Shown: piece by piece, positions 9,822 to 18,722 of the stretch | Layout of the letters: each line of letters begins with the position of its first letter | How positions within the stretch are numbered: position 1 is the stretch's first letter | Origin: Halalkalicoccus sp. CGA53 | Lineage (GTDB): Archaea > Halobacteriota > Halobacteria > Halobacteriales > Halalkalicoccaceae | NCBI RefSeq assembly: GCF_036429475.1 | Contig: NZ_CP144125.1 | Coordinates: forward strand, 3,055,521 to 3,119,520 | Direction of reading: 5' to 3' | DNA length: 64,000 nt | The notes under the pieces: generated by a model | The model's database searches: none | What the model saw: only the letters and a program-made list of their open reading frames with translations | Told to the model about the DNA's origin: nothing | Program-made: the position numbers and the translations under genes

Positions 9822-10286
9822 TCATCCCCTCCGCGTGAGCCGATCGTACGCCGCCGCGACGCGCCTGAACTGTACCTCGTCGCCACCGCGGTCCGGGTGG
9901 ACATCCTTGACTCGCTCCCTGTAGGCTCGCCTGATCTCGCGCTCGCCCGCACCCGCCTCGACGCCGAGGATGCCGGCCGCCTCTCGCGGCGTCGGGCCGC
10001 TCCGCGCCGACGGCGCGCTTCGGTACCGTTCTCGCCGGTCGCCCGCTCCCGTCGCACGGCCACCGAACCCACCGTTCGGGCCGACTCGCTCACGGTACCC
10101 TCGTCTCCGGACCCGGCGTCCGAGTCGGCCGGTGCCCTGGTACCAGAAGACGTAGGCGGTGACACCCGTCGGGGCGGCGACCGCGAGCGGTACCGGGGTC
10201 GCGAAGACGAGCGAACTGATCGTCGTCACCGCGGCGATGCCGGCGAAGACGGCGGCGAGCGCGATCAGGAGCCGCGAGTTCGACAC
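9822..10286 (-). CDS. Membrane-anchored J-domain protein
   Basis: About 154 residues with a GTG start at 10286 (NSRLLIALAA...). Two closely spaced hydrophobic segments at the N-terminus (LLIALAAVFAGIAAVTTISS and LAVAAPTGVTAYVFWY) are followed by a basic linker and a C-terminal J domain. The J domain contains the essential HPD tripeptide (VKDVHPDRGG) that stimulates the ATPase of DnaK-type Hsp70. This layout, membrane anchor then C-terminal J domain, resembles Tim14/DjlA-like co-chaperones rather than classical DnaJ, which has Gly/Phe and zinc regions that are absent here. A longer reading to 10409 would invade the promoter of the divergent zinc-protein gene. Confidence 0.82.
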   Translation of the reverse strand: MSNSRLLIALAAVFAGIAAVTTISSLVFATPVPLAVAAPTGVTAYVFWYQGTGRLGRRVRRRGYRERVGPNGGFGGRATGAGDRRERYRSAPSARSGPTPREAAGILGVEAGAGEREIRRAYRERVKDVHPDRGGDEVQFRRVAAAYDRLTRRG

Positions 10287-10358
10287 GGACCGGCGTAGGT
10301 GGCGAGCCGTAGTAAATGCTGGCACACGACTCAAGCCGGTCGGGAGGGAACGAGGGGT

Positions 10359-10529
10359 ATGAGCGTCGAAGGTGTCTGTCAGGTCTGTGAGTCGCGCACC
10401 GCCGACCACCAGTGTTCGCTCTGTGGCGCACTCGTCTGTACGAGCGACTTCGAGCAGTCAGCAGGCTGTTGCGTGCAGTGTGCGAGCGGGAGCGGCGGCG
10501 GGGATAGCCCGCTCGGGCCGACGGTCTGA
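10359..10529 (+). CDS. Small cysteine-rich zinc-binding protein
   Basis: A 56-residue protein starting at ATG 10359. It has three CxxC pairs: CQVC, CSLC and CVQC, plus extra Cys and His (DHQC, LVCTSDFEQSAGCC). The spacing CxxC...HxCxxC...C...CCxxC resembles a treble-clef, B-box or HIT-type zinc finger holding two zinc ions. Haloarchaea encode many one-domain zinc proteins of this size, some of which affect swarming and biofilm formation. The specific role here is unknown. Divergent from the J-domain gene. Confidence 0.72.
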   Translation: MSVEGVCQVCESRTADHQCSLCGALVCTSDFEQSAGCCVQCASGSGGGDSPLGPTV

Positions 10530-10556
10530 GCCGCGTCTCAGAATCCGAGGACTCGC

Positions 10557-10934
10557 TCAGCCGCCCGAAGGGTCGTACGATCGCACGTCGTCGACCGACG
10601 GAGCCCCGACCGTGAGTACCTTGACCGACTCGTCCGCGGACTCGGGAACGAACGTCCGGTGGGGATGGCCCGGCTCGACGAAGAAGGCTCGCCCCTCGCC
10701 CACGACGAACTCCTCGTCCGGTGTCTCGACGTGGAACGTGCCGGAGAGCACGAAGAAGGCCTCCTCCTGCCGGTCGTGGGAGTGATATCGAAGCGGAATC
10801 CGACCGCCCGGCTCCGACCGCACGTGGTTCAGACCGAACTCCTCGAAGCCGACGTACCGAGCCAGATGGCGAAACGTCCGCCCGTCGCCTTCGAACGGGT
10901 CGACCTCCTCCGGATCGACGACCGAGTAGCCCAT
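10557..10934 (-). CDS. Cupin-domain protein
   Basis: A 125-residue single-domain cupin. Motif 1 is recognisable as YHSHDRQEEAFFVLSGTF, giving the His/His/Glu metal ligands, and motif 2 lies near PGHPHRTFVPE. Such small cupins bind a divalent metal and act as isomerases, dioxygenases or sugar-binding proteins; the substrate cannot be deduced. The gene is convergent with the small zinc protein and stands alone, with 99 bases before phnE. Confidence 0.85.
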   Translation of the reverse strand: MGYSVVDPEEVDPFEGDGRTFRHLARYVGFEEFGLNHVRSEPGGRIPLRYHSHDRQEEAFFVLSGTFHVETPDEEFVVGEGRAFFVEPGHPHRTFVPESADESVKVLTVGAPSVDDVRSYDPSGG

Positions 10935-11033
10935 GGCGCCTCGTGCGAGCGGAGCGTGAAAAGGGTCGGGACGCGCCCGTCCGACCGTCCCGTCGAGCCC
11001 GGACCACTTCGAGTGGAAGAGCGCGAGGGCCGG

Positions 11034-12011
11034 TTACTTCGCCCAGGACTCGATGACCCGTCGGGGCGCGCCGAAGATCAGTTCGGTGAACGCCATCGGT
11101 TCGTCGTCCGCGCGGATGTGCGAGCGGACCCGCTGGCTGAACATCTCGACGCAGATGATGAGTACGAGGATCACCAGGATGGTCGCCATCATCTCGGTGT
11201 AGTTGAACAGCCGGCGCTGGTTGTCGAGCACCCAGCCGAGCCCCCCGGCGCCGATGATTCCGAGGCCGACGGCGATCCGGACGTTGATCTCGAAGATGTA
11301 GAGCGTCCAGGCGATGAAGGGGGTGAAGACCTGACTCAACATCCCGAAGGTAACGGTTTGGGGCTTGTTCGCGCCGGTGGTCTCGATCGCCTCGATCGGG
11401 CCGTCCTCGATCTCCTCGAGTTCGTCGGTGAACAGCCGGCCGAGGTTGCCGATCGTGTCGGTCGCGACCGCGAGCGTGGCGGTGATCGGGGTCACGCCGC
11501 CGAGCGGTACGTAAATGAGCACCCAGACGAGCGCGGGGATCGCGCGGATGCAGGACATCGTCCCGCGGAAGATGAAGTTGAAAGGGAAGGGGACGACGCG
11601 CTCGGAGCCGAGCACGCCGAAGAGCAGCGCGAGCGGGAACCCCAGAACCGTGCCCGCGAACCCGATCGCGAGCGTGATGCCCGCCGACTGGAACAGGTCG
11701 GGGATCGGGATCGTCTGGCCCGCGAGCGAGACCGTGTCGGGATCGGTGCCCAGGATGAACGCCCAGTACTGGACGACGTCGAGGAAGGGGATCACGCCGA
11801 AGACGGTCGTGAGCGGGAAGTAGTTCCGGAGCGCGTTGGCGAACTCGGCACGGTAGGCCCAGATCTCCGACGGCACGAGCCCGATCCGGCCGAGGGCGAT
11901 CCAGAGCAGGATCAGGATACCGATCACGCCGCCGACGCCGAGTGCCCACGTGATCCGCTTCGAGCGCTTGATCTCGTCGTAGCGCCGCTGGACCTCGGTG
12001 CTGGTGCTCAT
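11034..12011 (-). CDS. phnE: Phosphonate/phosphate-type ABC transporter permease PhnE
   Basis: A 325-residue inner-membrane permease with about six helices and a cytoplasmic N-terminus (EVQRRYDEIKRSKRI). The EAA-like loop IEAIETTGANKPQTVTFGML and the segment FNFIFRGTMSCIRAIPALVW are typical of PhnE. It forms the channel for PhnC and PhnD encoded just upstream, with a four-base overlap with phnC. Substrate could be phosphonate, phosphite or phosphate esters. No C-P lyase genes are in view, so use of phosphonates is not shown. Confidence 0.9.
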   Translation of the reverse strand: MSTSTEVQRRYDEIKRSKRITWALGVGGVIGILILLWIALGRIGLVPSEIWAYRAEFANALRNYFPLTTVFGVIPFLDVVQYWAFILGTDPDTVSLAGQTIPIPDLFQSAGITLAIGFAGTVLGFPLALLFGVLGSERVVPFPFNFIFRGTMSCIRAIPALVWVLIYVPLGGVTPITATLAVATDTIGNLGRLFTDELEEIEDGPIEAIETTGANKPQTVTFGMLSQVFTPFIAWTLYIFEINVRIAVGLGIIGAGGLGWVLDNQRRLFNYTEMMATILVILVLIICVEMFSQRVRSHIRADDEPMAFTELIFGAPRRVIESWAK

Positions 12012-12817
12012 ACGTTCCCTCGCACGACCTCGTCGGTCGCGGAGCTTCCGGTCGCGACCTGCGCGTCGTCTCCCGGGTCGGGGTCGTCGTCGTAGCCGTG
12101 TTCGAGCGTGTCGTAGATCTCGTCGACGACCTCGAGGTCGAAGTCGTCCTGGTAGCCGTCGAAGAGCAGTTCGCCCTCCTTGAGCCCGAGGAAGCGGACG
12201 CCGAACTCGCGGGCGAGGTCGACCTGATGCAAACTGACGATCGAGGTGATGTCGCGGTCCTCGGCCGCGTCGCGGAGATAGCGCATCACGGTGCGCGAAC
12301 TCGAGGGGTCGAGGCTCGCGACCGGCTCGTCGGCGAGCATGATCTTCGGCTTCTGGACGAGCGCGCGGGCGATCCCGACGCGCTGTTGCTGGCCGCCGCT
12401 CATCCGGCGGGTCTGTTGCTGGGCCTGATCGAGCAGGCCGACGGCGTCGAGCGCCTCGAGCGCCTCCATCTTGTCCTCCTTCGAGTTCATCTGGAGCGCG
12501 CTCCTGACGAAGTCCGTGCGACCCAGCGCGCCGGTCAGCGCGTTGCCGTAGGCGCTCATCTGTCCGATGATGTTGTGCTGCTGGAAGATCATCGCGACGT
12601 CCTCGCGCGGGCCCGTCACCTCCTCGTCGTCGATGTAGACAGCACCCTCGGTCGGCCGTGTCAGCCCCGTCATACAGCGGAGCAGCGTCGACTTCCCCGC
12701 CCCGGAGATCCCCAGCATCACGACGAACTCGCCCGCCGGGATCTCGAAGGAGACGTCCGAGAGCGCCTGGACGCTCCCGAATGACTTGCTCAGGTTCTCC
12801 ACTCGTATCGTGCTCAT
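12008..12817 (-). CDS. phnC: Phosphonate/phosphate-type ABC transporter ATP-binding protein PhnC
   Basis: A 269-residue ATPase. Walker A GISGAGKST is near residues 36-44, the signature is MSGGQQQR, and Walker B is LADEPVASLD. Length and motif order match the PhnC family. It carries a C-terminal acidic tail (GYDDDPDPGDD) of a kind common in halophilic proteins. It lies between phnD and phnE, overlapping phnE by four bases. Confidence 0.92.
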   Translation of the reverse strand: MSTIRVENLSKSFGSVQALSDVSFEIPAGEFVVMLGISGAGKSTLLRCMTGLTRPTEGAVYIDDEEVTGPREDVAMIFQQHNIIGQMSAYGNALTGALGRTDFVRSALQMNSKEDKMEALEALDAVGLLDQAQQQTRRMSGGQQQRVGIARALVQKPKIMLADEPVASLDPSSSRTVMRYLRDAAEDRDITSIVSLHQVDLAREFGVRFLGLKEGELLFDGYQDDFDLEVVDEIYDTLEHGYDDDPDPGDDAQVATGSSATDEVVRGNV

Positions 12818-12875
12818 AGGCGGTTGTGTTGCTCGGGTATCTCCCTGTTCGATGGTTTAGTGTGTCGGTTTTTTG

Positions 12876-13946
12876 CTACTCGACGTCGCCGAACTCGAGG
12901 CCAAGCTCCTCCTGGACGTCGATGATCGGCCGGAGGTCGTCCATCGAACCCTCGCGCACCCCGGTGAACCAGAGCACGTTCTCCGCGTCCTCGTCGGGGA
13001 TGAGGTCCTCCTCCTCGGCGTCGAGCAGCGCCTGGGTGATCGCGTCACGCGCCGGCGACTCCCAGTTCGACCGGGCGACGATCGGCGCGTTCGGGATCGG
13101 GTCGGACTCGCCGAGCAGCCGGAGTTCGGGCTCCTCGGTGCCCGCGCTCTCCTCGTAGTGGGGCATGTTCTCGAAGAACTCCTCGGAGAACTGCTCGGCG
13201 GGGACGTGATCGACGACGGCGAACTCGCCGGTGCCGGCGGCCATCACGTCGCCGCGGTTGATCAGCTCCTCGCGGGCGGTCGCGTGGTCGGAGTAGGACG
13301 CATCGAAGTCGACCGGGCTGCCGACCGGCGCGTCGCCGATGTCGAGACCCGCCTGGCTCAGCATGTACAGCGGGTAGAGCCCGCCGCTGACCGAGAGGTT
13401 GTCCGAGAACGCTATCTCGTGGCCCTCCAGGTCCGAGAGCTCCTCGATCTCGCTGTCGGGTAGCGTCGTGATCGTCGAGTAGTAGACGTCCGAGCCGTAG
13501 GCGATCCGGATGCCGACGATGTCGACGACGTTCTCGCCAGCGATCGCGGCCGAGGGCGAGGCGTCTGCGATGTGTGCCTGGTTGTTGCGCAGCGCCTCGA
13601 GCGTCGCCGAGTAGTCCGACGTCGGCTGGAGTTCGATCTCGTAGCCGGTCTCGCTCTCGAGATACTCCTTCATCGGGCCGTACTCCTCTAAGATGTCCGT
13701 GTCGGACTCGGCCGGGTTCAGGACGTAGTTGATCACCTCGTCGTAGTCGTCGTCGCCGTCGTCCGCCTCGTCGGCGTCGTCGCCGCCGTCCGCCTCGTGG
13801 TCGTCGGCATCTGCCCCGTCGTCGGCGGGATCGTCGCCCGTATCGTCGTCGAGACACCCAGCGAGCCCCGCGAGACCCACCGCCCCCGTGAGCTTCAGGA
13901 AGGTCCGCCTGTTGCTGTCGTTCGCGCCGGTCTGTGTGCGCCGCAT
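12876..13946 (-). CDS. phnD: Phosphonate/phosphate-type ABC transporter binding lipoprotein PhnD
   Basis: A 356-residue periplasmic-type binding protein (PhnD/TauT-like fold). The N-terminus has a Tat-like motif (NRRTFLKLTG), a short hydrophobic core and lipobox LAGC, followed by an unusually long Asp-rich linker. The body matches PhnD proteins: an N-terminal LNPAESDTDILEEYGPM segment, then DASPSAAIAGENVVDIVG and GTGEFAVVDHVP. Start chosen as ATG 13946; a GTG at 13949 would add only one residue. First gene of phnDCE. Together with the pst operon at 22-25 kb it gives this cell two phosphorus uptake systems. Confidence 0.92.
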   Translation of the reverse strand: MRRTQTGANDSNRRTFLKLTGAVGLAGLAGCLDDDTGDDPADDGADADDHEADGGDDADEADDGDDDYDEVINYVLNPAESDTDILEEYGPMKEYLESETGYEIELQPTSDYSATLEALRNNQAHIADASPSAAIAGENVVDIVGIRIAYGSDVYYSTITTLPDSEIEELSDLEGHEIAFSDNLSVSGGLYPLYMLSQAGLDIGDAPVGSPVDFDASYSDHATAREELINRGDVMAAGTGEFAVVDHVPAEQFSEEFFENMPHYEESAGTEEPELRLLGESDPIPNAPIVARSNWESPARDAITQALLDAEEEDLIPDEDAENVLWFTGVREGSMDDLRPIIDVQEELGLEFGDVE

Positions 13947-13949
13947 CAC

Positions 13950-14270
13950 GTCGGTCTACTCGGCGTCTGTAATGAGAGTTTCTATATCCGATTCGTATAG
14001 GTATTGTTTCCGGCATAGTGCTATCGAGAGGTTCGGACCGGGCGACAAGTCCGACCCAACCTGCCGCGAGACGGCCCGTTTCCCCACTATGTCCGGCTTC
14101 CGGGATCGGGAATCCCCCCGCGGCGTTCCGGCGTTTTCGGGTGGTCGGTACCCGATCGAACATATCTGTCTGGAGGATACGATCGGGACGTGTCGCCCCG
14201 AGGACCGGTCGGGCGTGGGGACACACCACACGGGCTGAGTGATACCCTCGTCGGATATATAGCCCCGCGG
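13950..14270. other. Intergenic region upstream of phnD
   Basis: A 321-base gap between the start of phnD and the stop of the inositol-monophosphatase family gene, both on the minus strand. The only features I can support are AT-rich TATA-like elements close to phnD (complement of 13981-13999). Short open frames exist on both strands but have neither a credible start signal nor recognisable protein content. Confidence 0.5.
13981..13988 (-). promoter_or_regulatory. Candidate TATA element of phnDCE
   Basis: The complement reads GGATATAGA at 35-43 bases before the phnD start. A second TATA-like stretch (CCTATACG) lies about 10 bases further upstream. Either could bind TBP; the first would give a leader of about 10-15 bases. 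Confidence 0.4.
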
Positions 14271-15071
14271 TCAGACCGAAAGCGGCGCGCGCGCAGCCTC
14301 CAGTACCTCGTCGTGGACCGCGCCGTTCGAGGCGACGATCCCCTCGCTGTCGTGTCGCCAGCGCTCGCCGTGGACGTCCGTCACCCGACCGCCCGCCCGT
14401 CGAACGAGGTGCACTCCCGCCACGGTGTCCCACGGGTTCGCGTACCCCTCGTAGAACAGCCCGTCGATCCCACCGTCCGCGACATGCGAGAGCGCGGCCT
14501 GTGCGCAGCCGAACCGGCGCATGTCGCCGAAGCGCTCGACGATCGCCCCCGCCGCGGCGGTGTACTCCGCTCTGTGGTCTCTGTCCCACCACATCGTCGG
14601 GACGACGGTACAGCGCTCGGGGTCGGTGCGGTCGCTCACGCTCGTCTCGACGCCGTTTCGTCGGACCGTCCTCGCTCCGACGTACCGGTCACCGAGTGCG
14701 GGCATGACGTTCGCCGCGGCGACCGGCTCGCCGTCGATCACGGCTGCGACGCTTGTCGCCCAGACCGGGATCTCCCTGACGAAGTTGTTCGTCCCGTCGA
14801 TCGGGTCGACGATCCACGCCGCTCCCCCCTCGGGCACCTCCTTCAGCGCACCCTCCTCCTCGCCGACGATCGCGTCGTCCGGGAAGGATTCGGTGAGCAC
14901 CTCGATCACCCGTTGCTGTGCCCGTCGATCGGCCTCGGTGACGACGTCGGTCTTCTCGCCTTTCGTCTCGACGTCGATCCCCCGACGGAACCGAGAGAGC
15001 GCCACGTCGCCGCCCGCACGTGCCGCACGCTCCGCGACGGCGACCCGGTGTGCGCTGTCCTCGTCGTCCAT
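14271..15071 (-). CDS. Inositol monophosphatase family protein
   Basis: About 266 residues with ATG at 15071 (MDDEDSAHRV). The lithium-sensitive phosphatase fold is shown by GEEEGA, the metal-binding block DPIDGTNNFVREIPVW, and the C-terminal block in which the canonical WDxAA reads WDTVAGVHLVRRAGG. Archaeal members often act both as inositol monophosphatase and fructose-1,6-bisphosphatase, so either activity is possible. A longer reading to 15170 runs into the divergent promoter and is not favoured. Confidence 0.9.
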   Translation of the reverse strand: MDDEDSAHRVAVAERAARAGGDVALSRFRRGIDVETKGEKTDVVTEADRRAQQRVIEVLTESFPDDAIVGEEEGALKEVPEGGAAWIVDPIDGTNNFVREIPVWATSVAAVIDGEPVAAANVMPALGDRYVGARTVRRNGVETSVSDRTDPERCTVVPTMWWDRDHRAEYTAAAGAIVERFGDMRRFGCAQAALSHVADGGIDGLFYEGYANPWDTVAGVHLVRRAGGRVTDVHGERWRHDSEGIVASNGAVHDEVLEAARAPLSV

Positions 15072-15156
15072 ACCGGGAGGCGCTCGGGGAGGGGTATACG
15101 CCCTCCGGTTCGCCGCGGGCCGACCGGCTTTTGTCCCCGCCTCGCAAAACGCTGTC

Positions 15157-16314
15157 ATGCAGGCGATCAAGGACGCCGTCCACGACTACGTCGACCTCTG
15201 TCCGCTCGCAGCGGACCTCCTCGACACCCACCCCCTCCAGCGGCTGCGCCACGTCCGTCAGCTCTCGACCGTTGCGCTCGTCTACCCCTCGGCGAACCAC
15301 ACCCGATTCGAACACTCGCTGGGCGTCTACCACCTCGCCCGGGAGGCGGCAGAGCGCCTCGGTCTCGAGGGGGAAGACGCACTCCGCGTCCGTGCCGCCG
15401 CACTGCTCCACGACGTCGGTCACGGCCCGTTCGGCCACCAGACCGAACCCGTGATCGGGCGCCACCTCGGCAGACACCACGACGAGGTCGGAGCGCTGCT
15501 CTCGGGGACCGACGCCGCCGACGTCCTCGTCGACCACGGACTTTCGGTACCTGAGATCGCCGAGACGATCGCGGGGGAGGCCGAGTACGGCCGACTCGTC
15601 TCCGGTGACCTCGACGTGGACCGGATGGACTATCTAGTGAGGGACGCCCACCACACGGGCGTCCCGTACGGCACGGTCGACCACGGTCGGCTCCTCCGAG
15701 CGTTCCGGTATCGCGACGGACGGCTCGTCCTCGCGGAGGGGAACGTCGCGACCGCCGAGAGCGTCCTCGTCGCCCGGACGCTGATGAACGCGACCGTCTA
15801 CCGACACCACGTCTCGCGGATCGCCGGCGCGATGCTCGACCGGGCGGCAGAACGCCTCCTCGACGACGGCTTCGACCCCGAACGGTTCGCACGGCTCACC
15901 GACCACGAGCTGCTCGTCGCGTTCGGGGAGCGAGAGGAGACCGCCGACACCGCCCGACGGCTCGGGGAGCGCGACCTCTACAAACGGGCGGGCTGGTTGA
16001 CGTGGGAGGATGTCCCGAGGAAACTCGTCGACAACTCCTATCTCGACGTCCGGACGCTCGAACGGAAGGTCGCCGGCCTCGCCAGCGTCGACGAGCGCGA
16101 GGTGATCCTCGACAACCCCGGCCGGCCCTCGATCCCGGAGTCGGGGGTGCGCGTCGTCGTCAACGGCGAGGTCGAACGGCTGGCGGACGCCTCGACGCTC
16201 GTCGGCGGACTTGACGCCTGTGCGCGAGAGCAGTGGCGACTCGGCGTCTACGCGCCCGACGAACACGTCGGTGCGGTCTCGGAGGCCGCCGCGACGGTCC
16301 TCGACGTCGAGTAG
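15157..16314 (+). CDS. HD-domain phosphohydrolase (SAMHD1/dGTPase-like)
   Basis: A 385-residue protein beginning MQAIKDAVHDYVDLCP. The HD metal site is formed by NHTRFEHSLGV (H at about residue 53) and LLHDVGHGPFGH (HD at 85-86), with a later aspartate in DLDVDRMDYLVRDAH. This order, with HSLGV and HDVGHGPFSH-like motifs, places it with the YpbG/SAMHD1-like branch that includes dNTP triphosphohydrolases. The exact substrate is not shown. Divergent from the inositol phosphatase gene. The tail is a conserved C-terminal domain of about 150 residues without known motifs. Confidence 0.9.
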   Translation: MQAIKDAVHDYVDLCPLAADLLDTHPLQRLRHVRQLSTVALVYPSANHTRFEHSLGVYHLAREAAERLGLEGEDALRVRAAALLHDVGHGPFGHQTEPVIGRHLGRHHDEVGALLSGTDAADVLVDHGLSVPEIAETIAGEAEYGRLVSGDLDVDRMDYLVRDAHHTGVPYGTVDHGRLLRAFRYRDGRLVLAEGNVATAESVLVARTLMNATVYRHHVSRIAGAMLDRAAERLLDDGFDPERFARLTDHELLVAFGEREETADTARRLGERDLYKRAGWLTWEDVPRKLVDNSYLDVRTLERKVAGLASVDEREVILDNPGRPSIPESGVRVVVNGEVERLADASTLVGGLDACAREQWRLGVYAPDEHVGAVSEAAATVLDVE

Positions 16315-16325
16315 GCGGGTGGGTC

Positions 16326-17084
16326 CTACCCGGAGAGCGACGCCCGGAACAGACGTTTCGGGTTCGCGAAACGCTCGACGCCACCCGCGCCGTACTCGAT
16401 CGAGAACGCCTCGACGGCACCCGCGGGCGGATCGGCGAAGCGCTCGGCGAGTCGCTCTCGGCGCTCTCTCGGCGTCCCGATCCGCTCCACCCAGTCGCCG
16501 TAGACGAGCGGCTTCCACACCTCGATCGACTCCTCGATCTCGAACCCCCCTTCCGCGAGCATCGACCGCCACTCGGGTACCGTGTACGAGCGGACGTGCG
16601 TCGGGTCGCGCAGCCGTTCGACCCCGTTCAGAAACCCGTCGAGGACGGTCTCGGAGGGCACGACGTTGTCCTCGAGGATCAGCAGTCCTCCCGGCCGGAG
16701 CACGCGAGCGGCCTCCGAGACGAACCGCTCTGGCTCCGGGAAGTGGTGTGCCGCGATCCGGCAGGTGACCGCGTCGAACCCGGTCGCGAAGGGGAGTCGT
16801 TCGGCGTCGGCGACGACACCCTCGACCCCTCGGAGTCCGTCCGCCGTCGCCGCCATCGCCGGGGCGGCGTCCGCCGCGACGACCCGTCGGACAGCTTCGT
16901 CCGCGAGCGCACGCGCGGTGTGGCCCGCACCGGTCGCGACGTCGAGCGCTCGGTCAGCCCCCGCGCACCACTCGGCGATCCGCTCGACGTCCTCGCCCGT
17001 TCGGTGGACCCGAACCCCGACGTACTCGGACGCCGCGCGGTCGAAACTGTCGGCGGTCGCCCGCTTCCGCTCCGAATCCCTCAT
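16326..17084 (-). CDS. SAM-dependent methyltransferase (class I)
   Basis: A 252-residue Rossmann-fold methyltransferase. Motif I is ALDVATGAGHTA; the acidic residue after strand 2 is in VVAADAAPAM, followed by ADAERLPF and RIAAHHFPEPERFVSEAARVLRPGGLL. This pattern matches the UbiE/ methyltransferase-11 family that acts on small molecules such as quinones or lipids. The substrate is unknown. Its start overlaps the pyrF stop by four bases, so it is probably co-transcribed with pyrF, though no functional link is evident. Confidence 0.87.
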   Translation of the reverse strand: MRDSERKRATADSFDRAASEYVGVRVHRTGEDVERIAEWCAGADRALDVATGAGHTARALADEAVRRVVAADAAPAMAATADGLRGVEGVVADAERLPFATGFDAVTCRIAAHHFPEPERFVSEAARVLRPGGLLILEDNVVPSETVLDGFLNGVERLRDPTHVRSYTVPEWRSMLAEGGFEIEESIEVWKPLVYGDWVERIGTPRERRERLAERFADPPAGAVEAFSIEYGAGGVERFANPKRLFRASLSG

Positions 17085-17908
17085 CGGTACCGGTTCAGCC
17101 GCTTCTTCAGCCGTTTCGCCGCCTCGCCCGCCGCGCGGTCGAAGCGCTCGCCCTCGCCCGCGAAAATGATCCCGCGTGAGGAGTTGACGAGACCGGTACC
17201 GTTCGAGAGGCCGAACTCGACGGCCGCCTCCGCGTCACCGCCCTGTACGCCGATTCCGGGTACTAAAAACGGGAGGTCCGGCACCTGTTCTCTGATGCGC
17301 TCGAGTTCCTCGTGGGCGGTCGCACCCACCACGAGTCCGACGTTCCCGTTCGCGTTCCAGAGGTCGGCGAGTGCGGCGACGCGCCCGTAGACGGTCTCGC
17401 CGGAGGTGAGTTCGAGGTCCTGGAGGTCCGCTCCCCCCGGATTGGAGGTCCGACAGAGCACGAAGACGCCCTTCTCCTCCCTCGCGAGGAACGGTTCGAG
17501 CGAGTCCCGGCCCATGTAGGGGTTGACCGTGATGGCGTCGGGAGCGTGGCCGCTGCCACGAGCGTGGCCGCTGCCACTGTCGTCGAGGAGTTTCGCGTAC
17601 CGTCTCGCCGTGTTGCCGATGTCGGCCCGTTTCGCGTCCAGGATAACGGGGACTCCCCTCCCGTGGGCGTAGGCGACCGTCTCCGTGAGCGCACGCCAGC
17701 CGTCTGCGTCCTCGTAGAACGCTGCGTTGGGCTTGTACGCGGCGGCGTGCTCGTGCGTGGTGTCGATTATTCGGCGGTTGAACGCCCACCGGGGGAGGTC
17801 GCGATCGCGGAGGTGTTCGGGGATCCGGTCCGGATCGGGATCGAGTCCCACGCAGAGGACGCTGTCGACCGCCTCGATCCGCTCGCCGAGTCGCACGAAG
17901 AAGTTCAT
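17081..17908 (-). CDS. pyrF: Orotidine 5'-phosphate decarboxylase
   Basis: A 275-residue enzyme that decarboxylates OMP to UMP, the last step of pyrimidine synthesis. It belongs to the longer subfamily 2: it begins CVGLDPDPDRIPEHL after a short lead and has the catalytic block ILDAKRADIGNTARRYA with the Asp-Lys-Asp network, then VNPYMGRDSL. Start at ATG 17908 (MNFFVRL). Oddly, a loop between the catalytic block and VNPYMG contains GSGHARGSGHAP, the product of a perfect 18-bp duplication at 17542-17577. It is in frame and probably tolerated. Confidence 0.93.
   Translation of the reverse strand: MNFFVRLGERIEAVDSVLCVGLDPDPDRIPEHLRDRDLPRWAFNRRIIDTTHEHAAAYKPNAAFYEDADGWRALTETVAYAHGRGVPVILDAKRADIGNTARRYAKLLDDSGSGHARGSGHAPDAITVNPYMGRDSLEPFLAREEKGVFVLCRTSNPGGADLQDLELTSGETVYGRVAALADLWNANGNVGLVVGATAHEELERIREQVPDLPFLVPGIGVQGGDAEAAVEFGLSNGTGLVNSSRGIIFAGEGERFDRAAGEAAKRLKKRLNRYR
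17542..17577. repeat. Perfect 2 x 18 bp tandem repeat inside pyrF
   Basis: The unit GAGCGTGGCCGCTGCCAC occurs at 17542-17559 and again at 17560-17577 with no mismatch. On the coding strand it gives a repeated GSGHA motif in a surface loop of OMP decarboxylase. The length is a multiple of three, so the frame is kept. Likely a slippage duplication. Confidence 0.9.
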
Positions 17909-18065
17909 ACACACGCGACTCGCGGCGGGGACCTGATACTGTCGACTGTGACTCGGTACGGACTCTCGCCGACACGGGGGCGAAGAGAACCGTCACATGG
18001 GTACGGCGACAGTATCGACGCTCCCGTTCGGGTAGGCTCAAATCCCCCGGGTGCGTAGGGGGGCT

Positions 18066-18722
18066 ATGGCACTCGACGCGGTCGTGTTCGACCTCGATTA
18101 CACCCTCGCGGTGGCCGAGCGTGACCGCCAGACGCTGCTCGACGAGGCCGCGGCCGCGACCGGTGCGCCGCCGATCGCCCGCGACGAGTACCACGACGTC
18201 CACCTCGCGAACCACTCCCACGAGACGCGCGCACCGATCTTCGCCGAGCTGATCGACGGGTCGGGAGCTGAGCCCGACCGGATCGCGACCGCCTACCGCG
18301 AGGCGATCGCCGCCTCGCTCACCCCGATCAAGGGCGCGGAGGGGCTGATCGAGGAGCTACGGGAGGAGTACCGCGTCGGATTGCTGACCAACGGCCCGAG
18401 CGTCGCCCAGCGCGACAAGCTCGCGACGCTCGGCTGGGAGGGGCTGTTCGACGCCGCGATCGTCACGGGGGAGATCGGCACCGGAAAGCCCGACCGCCGG
18501 GCGTTCGAGGCGATCTGCGAGGCGGTCTCGGTCTCCCCGACCGAGGCCGTCTACGTCGGTGACGAGGTCGGCACCGACGTCCACGGCGCCCGCGGCGCCG
18601 GGATGCACGCCGTACAGGTGCTCTACCCCGGCGGACCGGCGCCCGACGCGAGCGCGACCGCACACGTCGAGCGCTCGCACCTCCCGAGCGAGCTCCCGCC
18701 TGTCGTCCGCCGGATCACCTAG
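18066..18722 (+). CDS. HAD superfamily hydrolase
   Basis: A 218-residue HAD phosphatase from ATG 18066. Motif I is FDLDYTLA (Asp 9 and 11), motif II LLTNGPS, motif III TGKPDRRAF and motif IV YVGDEVGTDVHGA. The tyrosine in DLDYTL replaces the common glycine, as in several haloarchaeal and YjjG-like HADs. The substrate is unknown. Its 3' end overlaps the convergent gene at 18715 by eight bases. Confidence 0.9.
   Translation: MALDAVVFDLDYTLAVAERDRQTLLDEAAAATGAPPIARDEYHDVHLANHSHETRAPIFAELIDGSGAEPDRIATAYREAIAASLTPIKGAEGLIEELREEYRVGLLTNGPSVAQRDKLATLGWEGLFDAAIVTGEIGTGKPDRRAFEAICEAVSVSPTEAVYVGDEVGTDVHGARGAGMHAVQVLYPGGPAPDASATAHVERSHLPSELPPVVRRIT

Noticed and set aside
13956-14231. Minus-strand frame of 91 codons upstream of phnD
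   Set aside because: No recognisable protein, basic low-complexity composition unlike halophilic proteins, and it covers the likely phnD promoter.
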